A DNA stretch of 64,000 nucleotides from Cryptomeria japonica (Eukaryota; Streptophyta; Pinopsida; Cupressales; Cupressaceae). Shown here piece after piece: positions 24,761 to 33,757 of this stretch. Made by a program: the position numbers and the translations under genes. The stretch covers positions 573,899,252 through 573,963,251 of the forward strand of contig NC_081405.1 of the NCBI RefSeq assembly GCF_030272615.1. The letters are read 5' to 3'. Within the stretch, counting starts at the first letter, position 1; the number at the start of each line of letters is the position of its first letter. Under the pieces are notes generated by a model. The model worked only from the letters and a program-made list of their open reading frames with translations, did not search any database and was not told the DNA's origin.

Positions 24761-27349
24761 CTAGTCTAGCACGTCATCTACCCCTCGATCTTGCTGATCA
24801 ATGTTTCGGGAAGGTAGGGAACACGCCAGAGGAGGAACATCCAACATAGCAGATGGAGCTATCACAAGATCCAAACAAGGGCTATGTTCATATCCCAAGC
24901 CACGCTGTTCTTGTCTAGGAGCTAGGATAAGTGCTTTAGAAAATTCATTAGATAAATGGTTATTGATATCAACAAGTTCATATTCACTATCAGAAGCAAG
25001 AGAAGTAACATTTTCATCATGAATAACGCTTTCATCTATATCATCATCAAGATTTATAAAAATAGGGTCTTTAACTCGCACAGGATCAAGACCATCATGC
25101 ATCTTATGTTTAGGAGATTTCGGCTCAATCGTCGGCTGAGGAGAAAATGGAATAATACTGGCTGAAGGTGTTTTTGGGGATTGCAAAGTTTGAGAAGCAG
25201 CTTCCTGAGCTCTAAGACGACGCTTTCGTCGGCGTTCACGTGCAGAATGATTTCGTCTAGTCTTAGTAGGAAGTTGCGAAGATTGAGGAGGAGGAATGTT
25301 CTCATCCTTATCACTTGGGTGTTTAGGTTGTGGTTTCTTAGGCTGAAAAATAGGAGAAGAGGAAGGTCTCTTCTCTCCATAAGAGGAAGGAGGAGGAACT
25401 GCTCCATATAAGGGAGGAATATTTGGTTTAGGAAGGAGACCAAGTCCATCATGACGAGGAGGGATAGGTCTAATTTTAGGAGGTTTATTAGACATAGACA
25501 TAGTCACATCCATAGGGATGGGTTGGGAATCTTCTTGAGGAAAGACATTGGTTTTATCTTTCAAAGGAAGAAATTTCTTCTCAAGAACGATAGGAATATC
25601 AAGTTTGGGTGTTCTAGGTTCACTTAGAGATAGGATCATGTCTTTTTTCCACTTTTGATAAGATTTGAAAAGATGATCACTTCGCGGAGGAAGAGATTGG
25701 AATTGTTTAGGCCAAAAGTAATCAATAGGAACACTAGAAGTTCTTTCAGTTGGTTTAAAGAGACTATGATTGACAGTAATAACTTCACCATTATGGGGAA
25801 ATTTCAGACACTTGTGAATAGGAGAAGCAATAGCTTTCATGGAAGATAGCCAAGGATAGCCTAGCTTCACACGAAATTGTTCGGATGATGGAATAATAGC
25901 AAAGTCCACATCAAGGGATTTGTTATGGACCTCAATAGGTAATGTAATAGAACCAATTGCAGGAGAAGAAAATGCATCAAATAGTTTCACAACCACATTT
26001 GTTTCATCATAGATTACTTGATTCAATTGCAAAGTAAAAAGAAATTCTTCAGTAATGACATTAACCATACAAGAAGGATCAATAAGCACTCCACGACAAG
26101 GTGTATTCTTGACTTTTGCAACTATATATAAAGGACCATCAGGTGCCCTGATAGTTTCACTGGAATCAAATGTGATGGAAGGTTCTTTAGGGATTTTCTG
26201 TTGCTCCACAAAGTTAATCACATTCGGAGTCATAGACACAAGATCATCAGGTGAGACAGAGGAATCAGTAGTATCAATCGCATTAGAGGTATGAGAAGGT
26301 AATGGATCAGTAAAAATATGAAGATTTTGGTTAGGAGGAGCTACAAATGTATTGCCTTTATCATTCACTCCAGAAATAGAGATAGTATTATTATAAATCA
26401 AATCTTGAATTTTACCCTTTAGAGCAAAACATTTTTCAGTATCATGCCCAGGTTGACGATGAAATTGACAAAAAGATTTGTTATCAAAATAAGGTGAAGT
26501 AATCTTTGCAGGATCAATTTGCCTTATAGGAGGAAGAGTAAGCACATTTTGTTCCAATAACTTATTCATAATACTATGCAATGATTCAATCAAAGGAGTA
26601 AACTTTCTTTCTTTCCTGAAAAACTTAGAAGTAGGAGACACACCTGATGCTGCATTCACATTGTTGTTGATGATGTTTTCATTGAATTTAATGGACTCTC
26701 TGTTTGGTTTAAACTTCCCAAATGGTTGTTGACTACTATCACCCTTATCACTCGGAGCCATAGGATGTGATTGTTCCATTTGACTCACAGTCAGTTGATA
26801 ATTGTGAAGAGTTGCGCACAACTGTTGGAAAGAAGTAAACTCAGAAAACAGGAGTTTTTCTCTAATGTCTTTTTGTAAATTAGAAATAAAAATTCTTTGA
26901 ATATCATTGTCAGGCACTGGAAAGGAAATTTGAGCATACAAATGCTTATATCTACCAATGAAATCAGTCACTTTTTCTTTAACACCTTGTTTACAATGCA
27001 TTAAATCAATCAAAGTAACTTTAGGACTTATATTGTTTTGAAATTGTTGAATGAAAGCATTTGCAAGTTGTTCGAAAGAAGTAATAGAATAGGAAGGCAA
27101 TGAGCAATACCATTGTAGGGCTTTGTCTCTTAATGTTCTAGTAAACAATTTTGCAAGCAACCTTTGGTCATAAGCAAAATCAGTACATATTGTTTGAAAG
27201 GTCTTAACATGTGTTAGAGGATCACCCTTACCATTATAAAGTTCCAAGTGCGGAATTTCAACATGTTTAGGGGGAATAGCTCGAACAATGTCAAGAGAAA
27301 GTGGGCTCGCAACATCAAATGTGGGCACACTAAACTTAGATTCATTCAT
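24761..27349 (-). CDS. Retrotransposon Gag with zinc knuckle and protease-like domain (862 codons)
   Basis: Residues about 35-185 match the retrotransposon Gag fold (PF03732: VEIPHLELYNGKGDPLTHV, TRTLRDKALQWYCSLP, FIGRYKHLYAQI). Residues 294-307 form a knuckle-like CX2HX4HX4C (CQFHRQPGHDTEKC). Residues about 405-525 have the shape of a retroviral aspartic protease (GPLYIVAKV, RGVLID, LGYPWLSSMKA), but the catalytic D-S/T-G is replaced by D424-P-S-C, so it is probably inactive as a protease. The rest is proline-rich with a basic cluster (ARERRRKRRLRAQ). No RT follows. Upstream, an in-frame amber codon separates it from 27365-28204, so this methionine need not be the real start. Gag would form the particle that packages the RNA. 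Confidence 0.85.
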   Translation of the reverse strand: MNESKFSVPTFDVASPLSLDIVRAIPPKHVEIPHLELYNGKGDPLTHVKTFQTICTDFAYDQRLLAKLFTRTLRDKALQWYCSLPSYSITSFEQLANAFIQQFQNNISPKVTLIDLMHCKQGVKEKVTDFIGRYKHLYAQISFPVPDNDIQRIFISNLQKDIREKLLFSEFTSFQQLCATLHNYQLTVSQMEQSHPMAPSDKGDSSQQPFGKFKPNRESIKFNENIINNNVNAASGVSPTSKFFRKERKFTPLIESLHSIMNKLLEQNVLTLPPIRQIDPAKITSPYFDNKSFCQFHRQPGHDTEKCFALKGKIQDLIYNNTISISGVNDKGNTFVAPPNQNLHIFTDPLPSHTSNAIDTTDSSVSPDDLVSMTPNVINFVEQQKIPKEPSITFDSSETIRAPDGPLYIVAKVKNTPCRGVLIDPSCMVNVITEEFLFTLQLNQVIYDETNVVVKLFDAFSSPAIGSITLPIEVHNKSLDVDFAIIPSSEQFRVKLGYPWLSSMKAIASPIHKCLKFPHNGEVITVNHSLFKPTERTSSVPIDYFWPKQFQSLPPRSDHLFKSYQKWKKDMILSLSEPRTPKLDIPIVLEKKFLPLKDKTNVFPQEDSQPIPMDVTMSMSNKPPKIRPIPPRHDGLGLLPKPNIPPLYGAVPPPSSYGEKRPSSSPIFQPKKPQPKHPSDKDENIPPPQSSQLPTKTRRNHSARERRRKRRLRAQEAASQTLQSPKTPSASIIPFSPQPTIEPKSPKHKMHDGLDPVRVKDPIFINLDDDIDESVIHDENVTSLASDSEYELVDINNHLSNEFSKALILAPRQEQRGLGYEHSPCLDLVIAPSAMLDVPPLACSLPSRNIDQQDRGVDDVLD

Positions 27350-27364
27350 AGAGGTAATTTGTTG

Positions 27365-28204
27365 CTATAAAGAAGAGACAGTTTGTGCAAGATTGTTAAT
27401 GGTCGCTTCAGTCGAAGAGTTCATATTAGACGTGTTAGATTTTGATGGAGGTGTTATGTTATTGAAAGAAGGTAGAGAGTAAGGTGGTGGGACACTATGA
27501 TAGTTAGTCATAGGAGATGATTGGATGGGAGGAACACTACAAGGAGGAATGGAAGGGTTAAATGAATTGCCCCCTTGCGTCATGTTCATTTGTGGAGATA
27601 TAATAGGAACACTCATTGAAGGAATGAATGAAGAAGTTGGATTGAATGAAGGAATAGGGTTAATTGAAGAAGAGGGATTGCCCCCATGACTGGTGATCAT
27701 AGGAGGAATGTCTTGTATAGAAGTAGTCATTATGTTTGATGTAAAAGTAGGTATACTAGTAATAGAAGTCGTCAAAGGAATAGAATGATTGTCTTGAGTA
27801 GGAGGTTGTGTATAACCTAAGGTTTCGGCACAACTTTTCATAGGCATCACATTTGAATCCACAATGTGTGCAATACCACGCAAAATATCAATTCCATTCT
27901 TATCACTTTTAAGCATACGTTTTAGACCCTCAATTAAAGGAAGAGCTTGACTATCAGGGTATTCTTGAGACATCCATTGTCGAAAATCATCAAATTGGTT
28001 ATCCAATTTTGAAAGTTGTTCTACAGAAACCTCATGGAGAGCTTCTTCATCATTAAGAGGATTAGAGGAATTACCCATGTCCTCGTTAAAAAGACCATTC
28101 AAATTAGGTTCCATCTCCTCAGTAATTAAACCTTGGAAGGACTTAATTCTAAGGCTTCGTCTAACGGGAATAGTGTAAGTAGGGCTTATTGTTGTAAAAA
28201 TCAT
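27365..28204 (-). CDS. N-terminal part of the same Gag polyprotein (279 codons to an amber stop)
   Basis: Same frame as 24761-27349 (start codons 855 nt apart, a multiple of three), separated from it by a single TAG at 27365-27367 and five sense codons. It begins MIFTTISPTY and has a short acidic and charged region (NDEEALHEVSVEQLSKLDNQFDDFRQWM). The rest is serine/threonine/proline-rich (TSITSIPTFTS, SSINPIPSFNP), like N-terminal extensions of plant gypsy Gag. The context QTVSSL-TAG-CAACAA suggests a single CAG to TAG change at a CHG site, or a leaky stop. No other break is seen. Confidence 0.75.
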   Translation of the reverse strand: MIFTTISPTYTIPVRRSLRIKSFQGLITEEMEPNLNGLFNEDMGNSSNPLNDEEALHEVSVEQLSKLDNQFDDFRQWMSQEYPDSQALPLIEGLKRMLKSDKNGIDILRGIAHIVDSNVMPMKSCAETLGYTQPPTQDNHSIPLTTSITSIPTFTSNIMTTSIQDIPPMITSHGGNPSSSINPIPSFNPTSSFIPSMSVPIISPQMNMTQGGNSFNPSIPPCSVPPIQSSPMTNYHSVPPPYSLPSFNNITPPSKSNTSNMNSSTEATINNLAQTVSSL

Positions 28205-28332
28205 GCACTAAAGAGAGAGAGAAGATTTTGAATTTTAGAGGTAGCAAATTTCAGTAAAACTAGCCAATCTTCTAGATTTAAGCTGTTAAATACAATCAGG
28301 ACAATCTCCCAAAATTTCGGAAAAAATGTTCG

Positions 28333-28362
28333 GGACCGTGGCGCTCGGGGTGCACACGGTCC
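28333..28362. repeat. Leader hairpin module 1
   Basis: Arms GGACCGTG and CACGGTCC (perfect 8 bp) around a 14-nt loop containing GCGC and TGCA. GTGCAC spans loop and stem and is self-complementary. Confidence 0.85.
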
Positions 28363-28954
28363 TCGCAAATTTTTTCAAAATTTGCAGGGATGAAAGTTAT
28401 GATGATTTTACAGCTAACCTGAAAAAATTGAGTGATTTTACGATCTGTAGATAGGCCAAATTAAAGTTGCAATCTCAAAATTGAACCCTACCAAGATTGT
28501 CAAAAAATGCAAAATTTGAATTTTGAAAAAGAGAGGGAAACTGAAATTTTGAATTTTATGATTTTAGAGGGAATACCAAAAGCAATGCAAGTTTTGAAAT
28601 TTGAAAGTTGACTCAATTTCACGCAAAATTCAATTTTGAAAGCGGAAATCAAAGTTGTTGTAATTAAGCACTTAATTTCAAAAGTCACAAATTGCAAAAA
28701 TTTAAATAAATCACTGAAATTTCGAATGAATGATAACACACTTTTCAGATTTAGGACTGTAAGAAACACAATTTTGACACAAATTTCAATTTCAACAATT
28801 TTTGAATGATTAGAAGCCTCAATCCAAGCAATCGCTAGACCAACTTTGACTGTAATTTTGAAAGTGTTAAAATTGATAAAATCAGCCAAAATTCTGGATT
28901 TTAGCAGAAAAATACAGTAAGATCTAGCTCCCGAAATTTTGGAAAAAATGTCGA

Positions 28955-28984
28955 GGACGATGGCGCTCGGGGTGCACACGGTCC
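28955..28984. repeat. Leader hairpin module 2
   Basis: Same 30-nt module as 28333-28362 with GGACGATG in place of GGACCGTG (two stem mismatches). The loop is identical. Confidence 0.8.
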
Positions 28985-29362
28985 TCACAACTTTTTTCCA
29001 AATTTTCAGGGATGAAAGATATTGTGATTTTATTGCGGAATCCAAAGTTACAACTGATTTGGAGATGTTTTGATCAGTGAAATTGTCGGACAAAGGTTGA
29101 ATCAAGAGGGTTTCAAAAATTAGGGTTTTGACACTTAACCACTTAATTTTCAAAATTAAAGCACAGATATGAATTGATAATTTGCAATAGAAGGGTAGAT
29201 CTGAAACAAGCATTAATAATTAAACATTCCACAAGTTTAATTACTAAAAAGAAAATTTTAGGGTTTTTATGCAATTAACCTCTAAAATTTTGCAAAAGAT
29301 CAAACATGAAAATGTAATCAAGGAATCCAATTTTCAGATCTAATTATGAATAATCAGAAAGG

Positions 29363-29383
29363 ATGTTCACGTCGGGTTCACCA
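29363..29383 (-). other. Primer-binding site of the Gag-only element
   Basis: On minus, TTTT after the 5' LTR is followed by TGGTGAACCCGACGTGAACA, starting with the TGG expected for pairing with a tRNA CCA end. I could not assign the tRNA from memory. It is not the initiator-Met type. Confidence 0.7.
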
Positions 29384-29386
29384 AAA

Positions 29387-30670
29387 TGTAAAGCAGAAAA
29401 ATCAAACCCTAGTCGTCCTCCCCTCCCCAACTCCGAGGAGAGAGAAGGGAGAGTCACTAGGGTTGATGGTTTTCACTTAGGGGAGACTTTACATTCAAAA
29501 GAGGGGTTGAAACCCACAAGATCCAATCCCACACAATGCAAGATTGGATTCTATATGAGTTTCAAGGGTTGTGATAGCAAGGATACCCTCTTTTGTAAAG
29601 AAATGTGGAAAGAATGATTGAACTATGAATGCATGTAGAAGCAAGAAAGATTCACTTATAAATAGAGATAGGGATATGATATGAAGCTGCGGACCTGGAA
29701 TTAGCAGTAAAATGTCGAGACGGCGCTGTCCTGCAAATTTGAACAAAAGTTGACAGGACGATGGCGCCCGGCGTGCACACGGTCCTCCGAAAAAATCCGC
29801 GAAACGAAGGGGGATCTATTCATCTCTGCACAAGGATTCCAGATCTTCAATTTCAGCCGCGTACCTACAACCTACACACAGAAAAGCGAAGACGATTGGG
29901 GGGTTAGGGATTAGGGGTTTGACCTTAGGTCAAACCCCGGTTTTGGAATTAACCAAGAAATGAGAAATGCTTGTAAATGTAATGTAAAACAAGTACTAAT
30001 ACCTTGTTGTAAGGATGTTTGTATCCTTATATGCGAAGGTATAGATGTTGTTGTATGTTGTATGTTGTATGTTGTAATATGTGATCTCCTCTTCAATGGT
30101 TGAATCCTTGTCTTGAATGCAACACCTAGCCTTGAATGGAGACTTAGAATGATCAATTGCTTGAAGGAATGCTTGAATGCTTGAATGCTTGAATGCTTGA
30201 ATGCTTGAATGCTTGAATACCGTTTTCGCGTCTTGTACACATATGTCCTTCCTCCCCAAAATGGGAGAGGAAATGTAGTTTATATACTTGCCAATTAGGG
30301 TTGATAGACTGATTTTCCTGACCTTAGGCCGACCAAGAAATGTTATTTTCCAATTTGCAAACAAAAAGGCCTGAAGTCCCATAGGAGACCGGGCCCAAAA
30401 TAAGGCCAGGGACCAGGGCGCTGGGCGCCATGGTCTTGGGGGACCAGGGCACTGGGCGCCCTAGTCCTGAAGGACCAGGGCGCTGGGTGCTCTGGTCCTA
30501 CCTTCTAGGACAGTGGGGTGCAAGGAGGGATCAAGCAGGGTGCTGGAAAAATGCAGTTTTTGATGTCATGAACAAGTTTCGGGGTCTCCATTCAGGTTCA
30601 GTGTTGCGTCACCATCGTGAAGACCCAAATGCGGTCGAAATTGCAAGTGTCGCAATTTTAGGACGCTACA
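29387..30670 (-). repeat. 5' LTR of the Gag-only element
   Basis: Same structure as 22752-24018, and longer mainly because the GCTTGAAT array has about six units (about 30168-30220). It holds a hairpin module at 29756-29785, a TATA-like GTATATAAAC on minus at about 30275-30287, and hairpin units at 30410, 30441 and 30472. Transcription would start leftwards of about 30250, leaving the 29756 module in the RNA. Confidence 0.92.
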
Positions 30671-30675
30671 CTGAG
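30671..30675. repeat. TSD of nested LTR element, right copy (CTGAG)
   Basis: Pairs with TTGAG at 22747-22751, one substitution. Confidence 0.8.
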
Positions 30676-31140
30676 AAAGAGGGGATTCTGCATCCCCAAC
30701 AAATGCTACTTATGCCTTAATGATGAAGAGTCTGTGAACCATATTTTTATTCACTGTCCTTTTGTCGAACCTATTTGGTCAATTCTTTTTCAATTATGGG
30801 GTTTAAATTGAGTGTTGCCTGAGTTGATTCAAGACTGTTTCAGGAACTGGTCTTGTAGATCAAAAAATACAACTATAAGGAAACTGTGGGATTTTTATTT
30901 TTCATAATCCTATTGGATATCTCGAAAGAAAGAAATAACATAATCTTTAGGAACTCCACTAACTCCCCTGAAGTGGTGTGGGATAAGATAAAAAAAAATC
31001 TTGTTGAGAATGTGGTGGCTATTGGATCTCATTCTTACAAAAGTAAGGAGGATTATGAAGTTTTAAGGAGCCCGAATATCCTAGCCTCTATGGACAACAA
31101 CTCAACAGAAGGATGCGTTGATTGTCTTCTCCACCTAATG
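30676..31140 (+). pseudogene. LINE A zinc-binding region, 3' half, and linker
   Basis: Continues the zf-RVT module: RKRGFCIPNKCYLCLNDEE, then VNHIFIHCPFVEPIW. The C-x2-C ... H-x4-C arrangement (CYLC, HIFIHC) is the conserved metal-binding pattern. The linker toward RNase H contains RNNIIFRN, as is usual for plant L1 ORF2. Confidence 0.8.
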
Positions 31141-31530
31141 ACTAGATTAAGCCTAACTTCAATGGGGCTTCTGAAGGGAACCCAGGGCTAGCTGGTTGTG
31201 GTGGAGTTATCCGAAATAGTGTTGGCTTTTGCCTAGGGGTGGTTGCCCTCCCCTTGGGGAATCAAACCAATAACTTGGCTGAATTCATGGGTGCCCTCGA
31301 TGCCATAAAATTAACGCATGAATTGGGAGCCCAAAAAGTATGGCTGGAGGGAGACTCTAATAATATAATCAATTACCTCCTTGGATATCAACATCAGTCG
31401 TGGATGATTAAAAATATTATCTATACGGCCAAGGAGTTACTTGACAGATTTGACCAATATTACATCTCTTATGTTTATAGAGAGTCCAACAAGAGTGCTG
31501 ATTGGGTTGCTAATGAGGTAGTGTAGAGTG
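31141..31530 (+). pseudogene. LINE A RNase H domain
   Basis: RNase H of the RVT_3 type (PF13456), which plant L1 elements acquired from an archaeal-like source. Visible motifs: KPNFNGASEGNPGLAGCGGVIR (FDGA with D changed to N), NLAEFMGALDAI (catalytic E), VWLEGDSNNII (catalytic D), YRESNKSADWVANE (final D). A frameshift or weak spot lies near 31190-31240, and the first catalytic aspartate appears lost. The domain would degrade the RNA strand of the cDNA hybrid. Confidence 0.8.
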
Positions 31531-31879
31531 GACAGATAATGATCTGGTATGGAGAGTGGAAGCTCCCTCAAGTAGCACGTGACATTTTAAATTATGAGAG
31601 ATATCATAGAAAATAAGGTAGGATTTGATATCATTTCTCAATATAGTAGGGGTGGTCATGGCATCATGAAACAGTCTCATAATCAACTGAGAAGGAAGTA
31701 TGCCATTATTTGTCATAACATCTCGCATGCTTTGTGGGTTTTTCTTTCCATTTGGAGCAGAAGCTTGAGGAATCTCTATTTCCTTCTAGAGGATTTTTCT
31801 TTGTTTTAAAAAAAAAAGAAATTTTGCTGACAAGAGTGGTATTTGCTAGAATTTACATTCTGTTAAAAATGATAAGAAG

Positions 31880-33535
31880 ATGGAGGGGGGTAATCGCAAG
31901 CATACGAAGTCTACAAAAATAGATAAATGGCAGCACCATCCCTAGATTTGGGCTATGCTGCAAGTGGTAAAAATGTCGGATTACATGGAAATAATGCAAG
32001 AAAGAAGACTTGAAATCACTAGGATATTCAAAAATGGGTGGAAAGAGGGCACCCTGACCATTTGCAGCAGGAACGTAAAGGTTAGTGAGACCATGATCAC
32101 AGAGGCGACTGGTCTGCTGATGGATGGAATCAAATTCTACAAGGATTGGAAGCTGTCGGAAGTAGTTGTGAAAAAATTCCCCAAGGATGAGGTGGAGAAA
32201 GTGAAACTGGTCAAGGGAAGCCACACCTACTACTCCCCTAAGGTAATCAAGAAACTTTAGCGATGGATTTTGTTTGCTATCATGGAATTCATAACTTTAG
32301 ATGGTAGATATACTAGAGTTTATAGTTATAATTTTTTTCTTCTTAATCATTTTCGGCACAAGGAGAAAATTTCCCTGCCCTACTATTTGTTTTGTGCCCT
32401 TAATGTCAAGATTAAGGATGCTATCTCTAATCCCAAATCAAACCCTACATTACACAAGGGCCTTATGGTGGTCCTATACAACTATACCAAGAACACCACT
32501 ATTCAACAGGCTATATCTGGGGTGTTTGAGTCAGATGATGATTTGGGTGATTCGGTTGAGGAAGATTATGAAAGGTACGGTAGAGAGGTAGATGTCAAGG
32601 AGGACCCCCATTCCCCCAGGTCGAGCAAGTGTAAAAGGAAACCCAGCCAAGAGAAACAAGGTAAAGGGTTGATCAACCGAAAAAAGAAGGGGGAGGACGA
32701 TGACAGTTGGTACGAGGAAGAAGAGGAGAGTGAAGAAGATGTGGAGAGAGATAGTGAGGAGGTTCAAATTCTCGCAAGCTAGAAGAAAAAGGGGAAGATG
32801 CTGAGAAGTGATGACTTGGAGGTGAAGGAACAGAATAAGGGCTTGGTTGGGGCCAACACCCCCAACAAGGAAATTAAGACAGCTGAGTGGAAAGAGGTGG
32901 GTTTGGAGGTGAACTTGGACCCTATGGTAGATGAGGCTTAGGATGTCTCCCCTTTGGACTTCAACCTCTGTATAAAAAATGGAATGGATTGCTTCAATAA
33001 CGGTCTTCTTTTGGGTACATAAGGAAATTAAAAACATAAAAGCTAAATAGGTCCAGAAAGCTAGCAAACTTGAACCTATGGAAGCCATTAGCACCAGCAA
33101 ATTCAGCTCTCTACCTTACTAATTAAGTGAGTTGACTAAAGGTATCATCAATGCAGAGGGAATTATCAGTGCCCAACACAATAGCTTTAAAATCCTGGAA
33201 GATAGGGTAGGGGCAACTGAAAAGATGGAAGGGATTGAGAAGATGCTAAAAAAGATAGGGGACCAGAGTTACAAGATTTTAAAGGCTGCTTCTGATAGTA
33301 TCAAGGTCCTAGTTAGCAAACTCAAACAGGTCCAGGGGGATAAGGCCCTCGGGGACACTACTGAGGAGAAGGATAGAACCCCTGAAGAAAAGGAAGTTGC
33401 TCCCAGAAAAAGAACAAGAGCAGGTACCAGGAAGAAGCAAAACCAAAGCAGGGAAATTAAATATCTCAAGGGGATTATTGTGACAATAAAGGAATTGGAG
33501 CTGGAAGCGGCCGGATTGCTAAAGAATTTTACCTA
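31880..33535 (+). pseudogene. LINE A ORF3: globular domain, charged linker, coiled coil
   Basis: A separate frame starting MEGGNRKHTKSTKID about 350 bp after RNase H. The N-terminal domain spans about 31955-32500 (EITRIFKNGWKEGTLTI, KVSETMITEATGLLMDG, EFITLDGRYTRVYSYN, FFLLNHFRHKE, SLPYYLFCALNVKIKD, LHKGLMVVLYNY). The matching LINE B segment reads NYFTLKGRHKVFYYY, LLNHFRN, LHQGLIYRLYKF. Then comes an acidic/basic linker (KCKRKPSQEKQGKG, EEEEESEEDVERDSEE), then a coiled coil at 33132-33536 with a basic patch (PRKRTRAGTRKKQNQ). Stops occur at about 31943, 32258, 32780 and 32939, with one frameshift before 33100. Function is unknown. The N-terminal part weakly recalls plant transposon-associated 'mobile' domains, but I cannot assign a family. 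Confidence 0.75.
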
Positions 33536-33757
33536 GGCTTGGTTGTTTTTCTCTACTTTCTCTGTTGTTTGGTGTTTTGTTTCTTTGTGTTGTGTCTTTT
33601 CCTCTACTGGCTTTTTGTCTTCGGCCAGCTATCCTTTCTATGGTTGTTGTCTCTTATTTTTCTGGTGGACTCTAATGACTATCTTTTGATTCTCTAATGT
33701 AAAGGGTTTCAGAGGCCCTTCAAAACACGTTTTCCCTTAATCTAAAACAAGAAAAAT
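33536..33757 (+). other. LINE A 3' UTR with terminal stem-loop
   Basis: T-rich 3' UTR with CTTCGGCCAGC, then ATGTAAAGGG at 33697-33706. The AAGGG (33702-33706) can pair with CCCTT (33716-33720). It ends TTAATCTAAAAC plus an A-rich tail. LINE B has the same ATGTAAAGGG and stem in the same place. Confidence 0.75.

Larger units (their letters stand above)
28205..29362 (-). other. 5' leader of the Gag-only element with duplicated hairpin unit
   Basis: About 1.2 kb between primer site and gag. Two copies of a roughly 130-bp unit (28270-28400 and 28890-29020) each hold a 30-nt GC-rich module (28333-28362, 28955-28984) flanked by poly-A/T segments that could extend the stem. A frame of 237 codons on minus (28500-29213) is low-complexity and shows no domain; I do not call it a gene. 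Confidence 0.75.
22752..30670 (-). mobile_element. Gag-only LTR retrotransposon (TR-GAG type), nested in LINE A
   Basis: Two direct LTRs (22752-24018 and 29387-30670) bound a 5.4-kb internal region. The order on minus is 5' LTR (29387-30670), primer site, leader, gag, protease-like domain, 3' non-coding, polypurine tract, 3' LTR (22752-24018). LTR ends are TG...CA and the TSD is 5 bp. By eye the LTRs differ at about 3% of positions over the first 600 bp, mostly transitions. No RT, RNase H or integrase is present, so it would need an autonomous partner. The gag and protease style and the polypurine tract place it with Ty3/gypsy elements. Confidence 0.9.
20800..33757 (+). mobile_element. LINE A (L1-type with RNase H and ORF3), split by a nested LTR element
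   Basis: A plus-strand non-LTR element, 5'-truncated before the RT domain (no endonuclease), reading RT, zinc-binding region, RNase H, ORF3 and 3' UTR. It is interrupted at 22751/30671 by the LTR element 22752-30670. Removing the insert and one TSD copy rejoins the reading frame inside the zinc-binding region (ILTTDNL to RKRGFC). The 5' border (about 20800) is approximate. The 3' end is set by an A-rich tail after TTAATCTAAAAC. It is closely related in gene order to LINE B at 52108-63590. Confidence 0.85.

Noticed and set aside
28500-29213. 237-codon minus frame in the retroelement leader
   Set aside because: Low-complexity, lysine/serine/isoleucine-rich with no domain. It overlaps the duplicated hairpin unit, so it is more likely untranslated leader.
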